From: Cunninghamia lanceolata
Taxonomy: Eukaryota > Streptophyta > Pinopsida > Cupressales > Cupressaceae
Direction of reading: 5' to 3'
Assembly: GCA_027924645.1 (NCBI GenBank)
Contig: BSBN01000809.1
Coordinates: forward strand, 47,150,001 to 47,214,000
Length of the DNA stretch: 64,000 nucleotides
Each line of letters begins with the position of its first letter. Positions within the stretch are counted from its first letter, which is position 1. The position numbers and the translations under genes were made by a program. Shown here in pieces: positions 21,206-32,956 of this stretch. The notes under the pieces were generated by a model that was not told the origin of the DNA, ran no database searches, and worked only from the letters and a program-made list of their open reading frames with translations.

Positions 21206-23619
21206 TTATATCTTGGAGCTCTCAAACCTCTTGGAGAGGTATTCGATCATATTTAATGCAAAATTTGAGTGGTTCTTATGAAAGTCTTGTTTGTTATCAT
21301 ATGATGCTTTTTTCTTAAATCCTTGTTTAAATGATACTTTTTGTTGCTTATGAGGGGGAGAACCACTATTATTTTTGACTATTGATTTCCATCTTGCTCT
21401 TTTCTATTTTTTAGTGAGTTTTCGTTGTTGAATCTTTCTAGAATGGTAATGGGAATCATATTGTACCATCTTACTCGTCTGTATTGGTTATTGTTCTTTC
21501 TTTTCAAAGGCATTTTGATTATCTCCTGATCCATATAGGGATAATGGAGGAGGAACCTCAGCATAAATTATGTTTCTTCATGGATGAGCTGGGTTATCCC
21601 CTTGTTTTTTATCCACCTCAATCATTCCCATGATGCTATCATAGTCCAAGTAATCATCCTCGTCTACTTCCACTAAACCCTGTTCCACCTTATTATTTTT
21701 AATATGCTTAGGGAAAGGATTAGTGAAGATTTATGAGTTTTGATTCGGTGGAGCAACTGACTTATTTCCATTATCACTCACACCTGATACCTAGATGACA
21801 TTTGAATCAATAAGGTCCTGTATCTCATGTTTAAGATGCATACATCATTTAGTGTCATGTCCTTGCATTCCATGATAATGACAAAAGCCATTAGCATCAA
21901 AGTAAGGTCCTTGTTTACTAGGATCAACAGGCTTGATCAGGGGAAGCTTCAGAATGTTATTACTTACATCTTGGTTCATAATGGAATGATAAGACTCAGA
22001 TATCAGAGTAAACTTTCTTGATTGATATGATGCTTTCTTTGGATTATTTATAGTGGACACATTCATATTTGGTCCATTGATCTTGATGAAACCCCTATTA
22101 TTGTTCCTCTTAAAGTTGTTTTGCAATGATCCACCCATGGATTGACCAACTTGAGCCAATGAGTTTTGGTTTTCATATTGGCTAGACGAAAGTTGATAAT
22201 CATGAAGGGTAGTGCATAAGTGTTGGAAGGAGTTATACTTCATCAAGAGGATTTTGTCATGAATATTAGGTTGTAAATTTGTAATAAATATCTTCTAAAC
22301 ATCCTCATCTTTCATCTAATATTAAATTTGTGCATAATATCCTTGATACCGACTAATGAATTCAGTCAATTTTTCTTTCAGACCTTGTTTGCATTGAACC
22401 AAGTCAATAAGAGTGATTTGGGGTCCGATATTTGCTTGAAAATGTTGTAAAAATTGATCAATTAGCTACAAAAAGGAGTGTATTAAATTTGGAGGCAAAG
22501 AGAAAAACCATTCTAAAGCAGTATCTTTGAGAGATTGTAGAAAAAGTTTTGCTAACAAATCCTCTTCAAAATAAAAATCACTACACATAGCTGTAAATGT
22601 TGCCACGTGGATATTAGGATCACCTTTTCCACCATATTTTTCAAAGCATGGAGTCTCAAACCTCTCAAGCATAGGAGTTCTCAAGATTGCATAGGAAAGG
22701 GGATTACGGGCATGATATGTTGGTAGACTAGGCTGCGAAGAATTTGTCAAGTTTGTTACTTTTTGTTGTAAAGCAGTCATGCCCTGTAAAAGTTGGTTTA
22801 GGATGGCATCATTTGGAGATGCAATTTGTTGTGAGGAATTGGAGCCAAAGTGAGGAGGTAAATGAGCATGAGATATGATAGGTGGAGGTTGAGAAAATGG
22901 TAGTTGGCCATAATGATAGGTGGAATATGGTTGTAAGTAATAGGTGGCTGGAAATGAGTGGAATAAATAGGAGGTTGAGAACAATTATTCATAGAAGAGG
23001 TCCCTTTAGGAACCAAATTATGATAATTAAATCCCACATCTTTATAATTAGTGCCATTAGATACTCCAATACCAGTGGTATCATTACTACAAGTGTTCAC
23101 ATTAGTTGTTAAGATCATTGATGTAAAAGTGGATATCCCTGTAGTCAGTATAGGTGCTGAAACTTAAGTATGAGATGGTGTTAGAGTGTTGCTTATCACT
23201 TGTGCACATTTGTTCACTAGCATAATGTTGTTTTGTACAATATGTGCTAGGCCACAAATTGCATTTACACCATCTTGTCCCTCTTTTATCAATTCTCTTA
23301 TGTTATGAATTGTAGGAACGACTTCTTCAACTATTCTCTCATTTTCCATAAATGATTGAAATTGGGATAACTTTTTATCTAATTTTTCTATTTTCTCTTC
23401 TGATACATATCTTGTCACCTCAATAGTATCATCAACATCATGAAAAGTTTGTTCGTCCATTGTACTTGTAATGGGTGTAATGTCTTGTAACATTTGGGTT
23501 TCTCCTTTTGTAAAGAAGGTGTTCAAAGTACCAAATTTTTCAAGAGCACTAGATCCCATGTGTCTTATGCTTCTTCTTAAAGGAATATTTCTCTTAGGGC
23601 AGCGAGTTATTAGACTCAT
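21206..23619 (-). pseudogene. gag: Gag of element C, broken
   Basis: The ATG at 23619 opens MSLITRCPKRNIPLRRS, a start shared with element D. A helical N-terminal region follows, then a Pro/Tyr-rich linker (about 23080-22830). The retrotransposon Gag core starts near 22700 (RFETPCFEKYGGKGDP, then WFFSLPP). Near 21880 lies C-x2-H-x4-H-x4-C (CHYHGMQGHDTKQC if one TAG is read as its likely Gln ancestor). That zinc-finger spacing, followed by L-K-H-E-I, is typical of Tat and Athila-type Gag. The frame ends at TAA 21206-21208, 16 bases before a splice-donor-like site. Breaks include a stop at 23164, a shift near 22900-22980 and several TAG stops. No protease motif follows. Confidence 0.83.
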
Positions 23620-23639
23620 GCAGTAATATGCCCAAGTTT

Positions 23640-24400
23640 TAGGCTTAGGATATGTTGTAAATGCTTGATTTTTGTACTTTTTTCAATGCAAATATGTGAA
23701 ACAAAGGATATTGTAAGGATTTTGATCAAGGGAAAAATATTATATGTCTGATATCAGTCCAAAACAGAAATATTTTCCTTCCCAACACACTCTTGATGCA
23801 AATCCAAGATATTGTCAAGTTAAACTATAGTGAAAATATGTCAAAATAGGCACTTTTTCACCAAAACTCAATGCAAGAGAGCATAAAAAAGGGTGTTGTG
23901 AGGAAAATGATGATGGAAAGAAAATAATATCAGTAATAACATCCACTTGGTGCCAAAATACCTGACACAACATGCTTTTAGTACCACTTAAGGTCAAACC
24001 CTAGTGAAAATATAGCAAAAATAGGCTATTTTTCACGGTTTTTCAATTCCAAGACCTAGAAAAAGGGGTTTTGTAATAAATTTTAGGAGGTGTAGAAAAT
24101 AAAATAAATTATATTAGTCACCTCAATCCATAAAATTTGTCACAACATGCTTGGAGTGCAAACTAGGTCAAACCCTAGGGCAAAAATAGTCAAAATGTGT
24201 AGTTTTTCACCCAATTTTCACTACAAGAGCCCGATAAAAGGGTATTGTAAAGATTTTTAGGAGGGGAAAAAAATTATTACCCTGATAAAATCCAATTAAT
24301 GAAAAAATACCCTTCACAACATGCCTATGGTGCAAGTTTAGAGAGTCAATAAGGCCAAATTTAGTGAAAATCATTGTTTTTGAAGCCCTAGGTTTGAGAT
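23640..24400 (-). repeat. Degenerate tandem repeat of about 175 bp in the gag leader
   Basis: At least four units recur, each with an AAAAGGGTATTGTAAAGAT-like phrase (near 23703, 23888, 24063 and 24239), then ACAACATGC and CAAACCCTAG phrases. Spacing is 172-185 bp. Elements D (61250-61700) and E (63640-64000, inverted) have the same array. Its place between primer site and gag suggests a leader role such as packaging, but that is inference. Confidence 0.7.
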
Positions 24401-25007
24401 CTTGGGACAAAATGCTATGTGAATGTTTTGAAGTCTTATTTATAATTTAAATGAATTGTACTCAAATCTTAAAATGTATTCCAAGCTATAATATGTAAAA
24501 TGCCAATGCAAATTTAATGAAAATGCATGAAAATTGCTAGTTTTTAGTTGAAATTTTCTATGCAAAAATACAAGTATTTTAAATATAAATACAAAATTAC
24601 ACCAAAATGTAAGACTACATCCAAATTATAATTTGAATGTGCCTCTAAAATCAGTAGAAAAATGTTAAAGAAGATTTTTCCTACTAACCCTAGATTTTGG
24701 AATTACTAGGTTTAATGAAAATTGTCAAAATTTCTACAAAAGCCTAGCAAATTAATGATGAAAATGCAATGCAAATTATTGAATTTTTGTGTTTTTATGT
24801 ATTTTATATCATATCTGATGCAAAAATCATGAATTAGGAAAATTTAGAAAGAATTTACGCAATTTAGTAAGCCCAACAATGCAATTTTTTTGAATTTTTC
24901 TCAATGCAATAAAATGAATGACTATATGAATGAATGAAATCAATCCAAATATAAATACAAACACTCAACAAGTTGCAATTTAAGTCCAAAAAATGGGCTC
25001 ACCAAAA
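24401..25007 (-). other. AT-rich leader and primer-binding region of element C
   Basis: This is non-coding sequence between the 5' LTR and the repeat array. Next to the LTR (24991-25007) the - strand reads TTTTGGTGAGCCCATTT. The TGG fits a primer-binding site, but I cannot assign the tRNA. Element E has the same signal, mutated, at 62954. Confidence 0.6.
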
Positions 25008-26239
25008 TGTTCAGTGGAAAATTAGATTTGTTAATGTTTTAGTGTTTTTATGTTTCAATCTGCCTTTCCACTTTACATTCAAGGATCTAGGGTTGAGTGG
25101 AAATTCACTATCATACCCTAGATTGATGTGAGATGTAGGGAATTTAATTATCAATTTCTCTTCTCTTATGCTTAATTGACCATTAAAACCCTAATTATGC
25201 AAATACCACAATAAACTGACGAATAACAGAAAAAGCTCTTGCAGACGGAAGTAAAATATCAAATCACAGAATACCTATTTTTGAGGTTCTGAGGTGGAAC
25301 AATCGAGGACACTAGAGTGGGCACCCAAGCCCAAGGTGCTAGTTTCTTTGTGGGATCCTAATGTCCTTCCGACACTGATCAACACTGTAAATCCTATTTC
25401 TAGAAATTCAACTATGGAGGACACTAGAGCGAGTGCCCAAGTCTTGGAAATTCTCTAGTGTCCTACTTCTCTTTAGATCTTGAATCCCTAATGTCTACCA
25501 AACCTTCCTGCAACTTCACTTTTCCCAAATATGACACCTATAACCTACAATCACAAGACTTTGGGAGGGGTTTGTGGTGTTTGGAGGCTTGCTTCAGTCA
25601 AGCCCTAGAGGACACTTAAGTCTCTGAACACCATTGTCAAATAGAGAGTGCATGCCCTTGTGAGGCAGAGGCAAACACCAAAGGAAACAATGATAAAAAC
25701 ACAATATAATGTCACCTTGTAGTGAAGCTCTCATGGGATGAAGATTCTCTTCATTCCATAAGGAAATTGATGCTCAAATCTGCAAATACAAACACACAAA
25801 CCATACAAGTCTACTCTTGCAACACAATGAAAGCCTTGAATCACCTTTAAAATGCATGAACATCACAATTGCCATCTAGTTTACAAATGAATTCCTAAAC
25901 ATGCTTTTATATGCAACTACAAACACTCTTACCAAATTTTTTATAATTCAAACTTACCGTGTCAGTAAAGGACCCAAATAACAGTCACAAACTGACACCC
26001 AAAAATTGGTGCTACCCTAAAATAGGGAAAGACTAGGGTGCGGGCACCCAAGTCCTCCCCTCTATTTTGGGTAGAGTATAGCTCAAGGGGTCTTCCTAGG
26101 TCCCATTTGTCATGTTACTTAGGGCTCATTCCATCGAAATGCTAAATTATGAACTAAGATGTCCTAAATGCATGCAAAAGACCCAGGAGCTAAACCTTAT
26201 GAGGGAAAAGCCCCCAAGGGTACATTTTCTGACGTTATA
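25008..26239 (-). repeat. 5' LTR of element C
   Basis: This 1,232-bp repeat pairs with 18208-19453. It starts TGTTCAGTGG and ends GACGTTATA on the + strand, the terminal CA having mutated. Confidence 0.9.
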
Positions 26240-27100
26240 GTTTCACTGCCTAGACCTTTTGCCTTAGAGTCCTTTAAGTCACATTTGAAAGGTAAGACCA
26301 AATGCCATGTTGCCTTAGGATTTTTTGTAGACCAATGGAGGATATGCCTAGGGGTCTCTTATTTTTCAAACCTTTCAGTATGACTTGAAACTTTTATGAT
26401 TGTTTATAGAAAGATCAAATGCCCAAATAGAGAAAATGTATCATACTTGGCTAAATAAACACATAAGCCTTGTATTATTTGCAATAAATCAAATCTATCC
26501 AAATCAAGAGATAAACTGTAAAATCTTTGTAAAATAATATTTAAAGCAATATTCTATAAATTGCTTTTAAATATTTGTTATTTTATGCAGTTAATGCAAA
26601 GTAAATCTTTCTTTTTGAGTTTGCTTTCTTTTGGGCAAATATCGATGAAATGGAGCTTTTATTGAGAAGATAAAACATATGTTTTCAGGTGTTTTTGTTG
26701 GGACCAACTTGGAGGAGTTTTTGGTAACTTTTGCAATTAGTTTGGAGGCAGTTTAGTAGCTCTTTTGGTGGCTTTTTTTGAAAGCTTGAAAATGGATCAA
26801 CATGACTATTTTGAGGAGCTTTTCCTAGTTTTTTCTAAGGCAGTTTTCTGGAGGCATATATAGGAGGAAAATTTAGTTTTCTTAGGGATTTGAGATGCTT
26901 GTTTATTCTCTTTTGTTCATCTGTAGAGATCTTGTAAACATTTTGTACTCAGTTCATACTCCTTTCAGATCAATAAAGCAGTAGTGTTCTCCTTTTTCAT
27001 ACTTTCTACTTCATTTTGTAGTAAATAATCTGATATCCAATTGTGATTCAATTTTGAGTCCTTTTCTATGTCTCATTATTGCATAATTGAGTGTGGGAAT
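26240..27100 (+). other. No gene; possible LTR promoter fragment
   Basis: The right half contains a TATA-like CATATATAGGAGG near 26855 and, about 110 bp on, CAATAAAGCAG near 26966. Together they look like the U3/R part of an LTR on the + strand that the giant element may have interrupted. I found no partner LTR. The left half shows nothing recognisable. Confidence 0.35.
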
Positions 27101-27878
27101 TGTTGACGAGCATGATTGTACCCGTTTATGCAAAGGTGTGAAGCTCAACAATCATGTGTACCGTGGGATCAAACTCAGGCTGTGGGTGACCTATGGCGAG
27201 CTTGAACCTCTAGATTATGGACTGTGTCCCTTGTAATTTTCAATGGATTTATAACTTGATATGAAAAGGGTTGAAAGGATCTACTAAAACTTTAATTTAA
27301 AGTATGGTGATGCACCTAAATTGATGGAAAACTACAATTTTTACTCACAATAGATCTCAAAAAATTTATCCACACAATCCACTTTTGGTAATATGATCAC
27401 AAAAATGATTCTAAGTGAGGCTGGAAATAACTTTATTTTTGAAGGAAATTAGGGTTCTCATAACATGCAAGAAGATTTATTCCAATTACACAACCTAAGA
27501 CCTATGATTTCAATGCTTTTTAATACATGCAAGTACAAATGAGATAATGATTTTAAAGGTTCTGATATTAAACACAATAAAATCTCATCAAATCATTCAC
27601 AAAAGCAACATTAATAAAAAGGTAGATACTTGATTCAGCTGAAAAATAAAGGAACACTTGCATAAAAAGACAAAGAATAGAACCTATAACCTACTGTAAT
27701 CTCTATAAATCTGCAAAAATATGAGTTACAAAACCTTCTTCTCTCTCAAAGTGTAAAGAGCAAAAAAGGAAAGAACTAGAAAAATGTAAGTTTTTCTTAC
27801 AATATATAATATGCTCTCTCAAAAGACCTAGAAAGGTCAACTGTAGTCAATTGCCTCTAAAACTAATCTCTCAAAACT

Positions 27879-28863
27879 GGGTGAGTGCGAGATCATGATG
27901 GGCCAAATAGTGGCAATGGAGAAAAACCTTGCTGGATGAAAAAGTACTAACATTTAGATTTGGATGGAAAGGGTGTTAATATTCTAGATGAAATATGGAT
28001 TCCCTCCAAAAATGCCTTGGGATTACCTCATATTTAGGCAACTAGGAGTCCCAAAACTTGCCAAAGAAACTTGCAAAACTACCCATTTGTGTTATCCTAA
28101 AATTTTCCACAATTTCATCCTTGAAGCTGACAGATTTTTTTGTAACTAAATTTAATCAAATGAAAAGGGTTTATAGAGGAAGCTATTAAGATTCTGAAAA
28201 TATAATATACATCTCATAATAATTTTAATAGGTGATTCTTATTAATTTTCTACATACGCTATGTCTGATTTCCTAATAGATACACATATTGAAAAACATT
28301 GATAACTTTCAACATATTAATCTTTTTTTTAAATCCAAAAGATGCGTCACATTCTATGATTTATTGGGTATACATTAAAATTTAAAATCTTTGAGTTTCA
28401 TATATTTTTGACAAAGTTAGGTTGGCTGGAAATTTTTTTTTAATATTTTAAAAAAGTCACAGTAAAAAATTCATAAATAATTATTTATTTACTTAAAAAA
28501 TTCAAAAAAATATGCATCACATCCACTCATGTGTCCTTTACTTAAATCTAAATTATGGAGAAAAAATATTATTTTTTTCTCATACTTAGGTTGGTCGGAA
28601 TGACACCTACTTTTTACTTTTTTCTAAAAAATTTAGTAGTGCTTCATTGAAATATCTAATTTTCACCAAACTATTCTTAAAACTTTCAAAAATAAGTAGT
28701 AGATAAAATACATTTAATTTATTACAACTTTTATTACTACCTTATTTCTAGATTGTGTAGATAACCCATTCAATTTTTGACATGAAGTTACCTAAGTCTA
28801 TTTTTCACATTTAAATTGCCACTTAGGGGTAGTGTTTGGCCCATCATGATCCTGTACTCACCC
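27879..28863. mobile_element. 985-bp TIR element (MITE or non-autonomous DNA transposon)
   Basis: The ends form a 29-bp terminal inverted repeat beginning GGGTGAGT, with the run ATCATGATGGGCCAAA identical in both arms and 3 mismatches elsewhere. AACT flanks both sides (27875-27878 and 28864-28867). The sister LTR at 42921-42924 has a single AACT and no insert, a direct empty-site comparison. The interior is AT-rich with no transposase frame. The 4-bp duplication and GGG terminus do not clearly fit hAT, Mutator, CACTA, PIF/Harbinger or Tc1, so I leave the superfamily open. Confidence 0.85.
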
Positions 28864-29167
28864 AACTGATCCATGACCAAGCATAAAAATCCCTAAAAAT
28901 AATGGCTATAACTGGCTCAAATTGAACTAAAATAGCTCCAAACTGCTCCTCTATATTAGTTTGACCAAAAGGTGGACCAAACTCTCCAAATTTGACCAAA
29001 AACCCATGCAAAGAACTCCAAAGAACCTCAGTTAACTCTATCCTCCAAAATTACATGATTTTGGGATGTGTAAACAAAGTAAAAATAAATAATAAAGTTT
29101 TTCAAGATGATTTACTTTATTATTTATTATAGACTTATCCATTTTATCATTTTTGCATCGCTTTGAT

Positions 29168-29206
29168 AAATAATAAAGTAATTTATAACTCATTACTTTA
29201 TTATTT
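29168..29206. repeat. AT-rich inverted repeat in the giant LTR
   Basis: Arms AAATAATAAAGTAA and TTACTTTATTATTT are perfect complements around an 11-base loop. The same structure lies in the sister LTR near 43223-43261. Confidence 0.6.
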
Positions 29207-31312
29207 ATTTTATGTTTGCTATTTTATCTCTAACTCATGCAAAAAGTAAAATAGGCTTCTTCTATCTCCTTTTGGATTTGCATAATTACATCAATGCATC
29301 TAATAATGATGCAAAAATAAACAAACCCCCATACATGAAAAAGATAAAAAATATTCTCTTTTACCCCCTTATATCTCCCATGCAATATAGTAATCTCCTC
29401 ATGCAAAAAATACTTTATGCATTTTGCATTAGTTACATGCATTTATCTCAACCTTATAACTCCTATGCATTATGTATCAAAACTCAATATATTGCATCAA
29501 TATGTGTCTTCACACCTTGTAACTCTCATCATCATACCTCATGCATTATTTGTTACATAAAGCACCTTATCACTCCATGTAAAAATTAATACAACACCAT
29601 GCATTATTTATTACAGAACATATCTTTTATATATGTAGCACCTTATCATTTCTTATGCACTAAGGTATAAATCTCACCTTCGAATCATTTCTTATGTTTT
29701 GACTTTCATCTCCATGCTTTGCAAACATAATATAAGGCATAAAGCCTTAACCTTGCATCATTGTTTATGTTGACCTTTGAAGGAATAAAAAGAAAGGTAA
29801 GAATGACATTTTTGGCCCCTGTGGCATCATTAGTTTCAAATCATTAGGTTTGAAAGAATTTAGAAGTCTTAACCATGATGATATATGGATAATAATGATT
29901 TATTTGTAAAAGAGAAGCTAGAAAAGAGCAAAAAGACACTCAGTGCTCGAGCTAAGGGAAACTGCCAAAAAGGAAAAAAACCTAAAAGTTCTTTGTCATT
30001 TTTCACTTGTGCTTCACTGTGCTCCTCCTGAGCCACCACCATGCCTGCTAGGGTTTGAAGACATTTTTATCATTCTCTACAATTTTTTGAAGGTTCTTGA
30101 TGTAATCTTTTAAGGATTTCAATAGGAATTTGGATGGTGACTATTTCTATCACTTTTTGATCCATTTTTTCCTTTCTGAGTGCAAAAGATTAGCCTATAG
30201 GCCGCAACCATGATAGAGCTTTTGATGTATTCATTTGTGTCTTTATGTGGTTTACATCTTCTCTATGTCAAGCTGCCATGAAAGCTTAACTCAAAGGAAT
30301 TTCTCAAGGTTTTGACTATGGTTTTCTTCTACCTTGAAGCCATACTTCACAGGTGAGTCACTATCCTGCCCTCTTTTATCTTTCTATGAGAAGAAAAATG
30401 AAAGAAAATGCAAAATACACTACTCCTTTAGTCTCTCTCTCTCTCTCTTGTAAAAGTTCCACTGGTATAATGAAAAAAGAACCTTCTACTTCTCTGCATC
30501 ATTTCATCATTCTTTTTGGCTATGGCGACCTCGGCCTCCATGTACAAAGATTCTGAAGGTTTTGACAAAAAATGAAGCAAAACTAGTAAAACTAATCTAG
30601 TTTTTCCATAACCCATCATGGCTGTTTGAGAAGGAACATGTATATCTATTTTCTAAAGAATGGAAAAAGCTTCTTTTCTTTATGAGGAAACCCTCCTAGG
30701 GTTTGTGGAAAATGATTTTGTTTCTTTTAAAAAACACCATGGCTACTCATATAAGCCATATATCTAACAAAAAAGAAATGGTAAACCATCATTCACCGTA
30801 TACCCTCTTAAGGTTTGTAAAAAACACCAATTTTCTTCTTTCTATTGTAAAAGGTATCACTACTCTTTATCATGGGCTAATGGTGATGGAAGCATATGAA
30901 GCTTCTTTAACTGTAGCATTGTGACTTTCATGTATAATTTGACTCTTTTATGATAGTTAACCCCTTTTTAAAAGACAATAGTTTTTCTTTCCTTCTCACT
31001 GTTCCATTTATACATAATGTGCCTATGTGTATCTTTTGATCTTGTATATTTAATGGCTTATTTATTTCTTGCTCTATCACAAAAGAGAAGGTGCATCTGT
31101 TGCTCCACCCTTATTGCTCTACTTTGACTATGACATAAGGATGTCTTCTAAAGTTTTATGCTGCTTCACTTGACTCAATTACTCTTTTATATGTGATCAT
31201 TTTGAATTATGAAGGTTTTTAAAATGCATACCATCTTTATTCTTCAGATTGTCGTAATGACTTTGGTTCCACTTGCATTTTTGTTCTTATATGACTGTGA
31301 TAGTCACCTGGA

Positions 31313-32956
31313 AATGTGTATTTTCCATTGATGATTTGTATTATCTCTTGTGCTTTTCAACTACTCCACAAGGATCATTTACTATATATGATTATGCCCT
31401 ATCATAATTCATTTCTCCATGCATAATTTTTTGTATGTGATCATGCTCAATGATGAAAATGTGTAAAATGTATACCATCTTTTTATATCTCCTTCATGGA
31501 TGAGACAATGTGTTTGATGAATATGAACATTGCAATATGTAGAAGGCACAGTATCTCCATGATGTAATGACACTATTCATTTATACCTATTTTTTGCACC
31601 TTCTATATCATGATTGCATTGACTTATTCCTTAAGGTAAATGGCATCACTGAAGATAAGGCATTGTGCATTTATACATTACTTGTCCTCATTGTCTCTTT
31701 ACATTTCTCGACCTCTTTTCACTATGATTAAAGTACATCATTTGATGTTGTAGACTATGGCATGCATCCTAGCTTCTTGATCATTCACTTCTCAGTCTTC
31801 ATGACTATTCTATATCATTTCTATTCTATCTACATATGATGTCTTCTATTCTCTTGTACATGATACATATGAATATTTATTTCTGTAGATGAACACAAAG
31901 ATAATGCTCGTTTGTCCTTACTCTTTTGTATGTGATCACTTTGTGCCTTTAGGTATATCTGGGACAGTCATGATGATTGTTCTATTTGGTTTTGACTTGA
32001 CTATACCTTTATCATTTAATTATATTGCTCTCTTAGCTCCACTATTTCATCTTCTTCCATGCACTTGTGTATTTGATGAAAAAGTAAGGAGAAAAGATAA
32101 AATCTTTGCATGTGGTGAATATCTTCTACCTTTTAATGTATATTCTCCATTGATGATTTGCATTATCTCTTGTTCTCTTCAACTACTCCTCAAAGATCCT
32201 TCATTGTATATGATTATGCCTTGTCATAATTCATTTCTCCATGCATAAGTTTCTATATGTGATCATACTCAATGATGAAAATGTATAAAATGTATACCAT
32301 ATTTTTATATCTCCTTCATGGATGAGATAATGTTTTTGATGAATATGAACATTGCAATATGTAGAAGGCATGGCATCTCCATGATGCAATCACACTGATT
32401 ATTTATACCTATCTTTTGCACATTCTATATCATGATTGCATTAACTTATTCCTTAAGGTAAATGGCATCATTGAAGATAAGGTATTGTGCATTTATACAT
32501 TACTTGCCCTCACTATCTCTTTACATTTCTCTACCTCTTTTCACTACGATTAAAGTGCATCATTTGAAGTTGTAGACTATGGAATTCATCCTAGCTCCTT
32601 GATCACTCACTTCTTAGTCTTCATGACTATTCTGTATCATTGATATTCTATCTGCATATGATGTCTTCTATTCTCTTGTACATGATACATATGAATATTT
32701 ATTTCTGTAGATGAGCAAAAAGATAATGCTCATTTGTGCTTACTCTTCTGTATGTGATCACTTTGTTCCTTTAGGTATATCTAGGACAATCATGATGATT
32801 ATTCTATTTGGTTTTGACTTGACTATACCTTTATCATTTGATTATATTGCTCTCTTAGCTCCACTGTTTCATCTTCTTCTGTGCACTTGTGTATTTGATG
32901 AAAAAGTAACGAGAAAGGATAAAATCTTTGCATGTGGTGAATATCTTTTTCCTTAT
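31313..32956. repeat. Tandem duplication, period 822 bp, inside the 3' LTR
   Basis: Two adjacent copies start at 31313 and 32135, both with AATGTGTATT- or AATGTATATT-like openings. Anchors at 31889 and 32711 confirm the 822-bp period. The sister LTR has the same duplication with an 821-bp period, so it predates the insertion of this element. Confidence 0.88.

Larger units (their letters stand above)
18208..26239 (-). mobile_element. Element C: gag-only LTR retrotransposon of Tat-like type
   Basis: LTRs of 1,246 and 1,232 bp flank 5.55 kb. A polypurine tract adjoins the left LTR, and the primer-binding region adjoins the right LTR, so it reads right to left. Only a Gag frame is present, and I found no RT, integrase or RNase H motif. 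Elements D and E in this window share its LTR and interior. The 5 bp beside the LTRs are CTTTA and GTTTC, which share only the central TTT, so the target duplication has decayed or been altered. Confidence 0.88.

Noticed and set aside
27879..28863. Calling the TIR element CACTA or PIF/Harbinger
   Set aside because: The terminus is GGGTGAGT, not CACTA, and the flanking AACT is not a TWA or 3-bp duplication.
29212..29589. 125-codon open frame, with similar frames at 43387-43738
   Set aside because: Antisense to the giant element, in repetitive LTR sequence, with frame changes between the two LTR copies.
30432..30450. CT microsatellite, and the ATTG run at 20210-20225
   Set aside because: Short simple repeats within element sequence; nothing beyond slippage is suggested.
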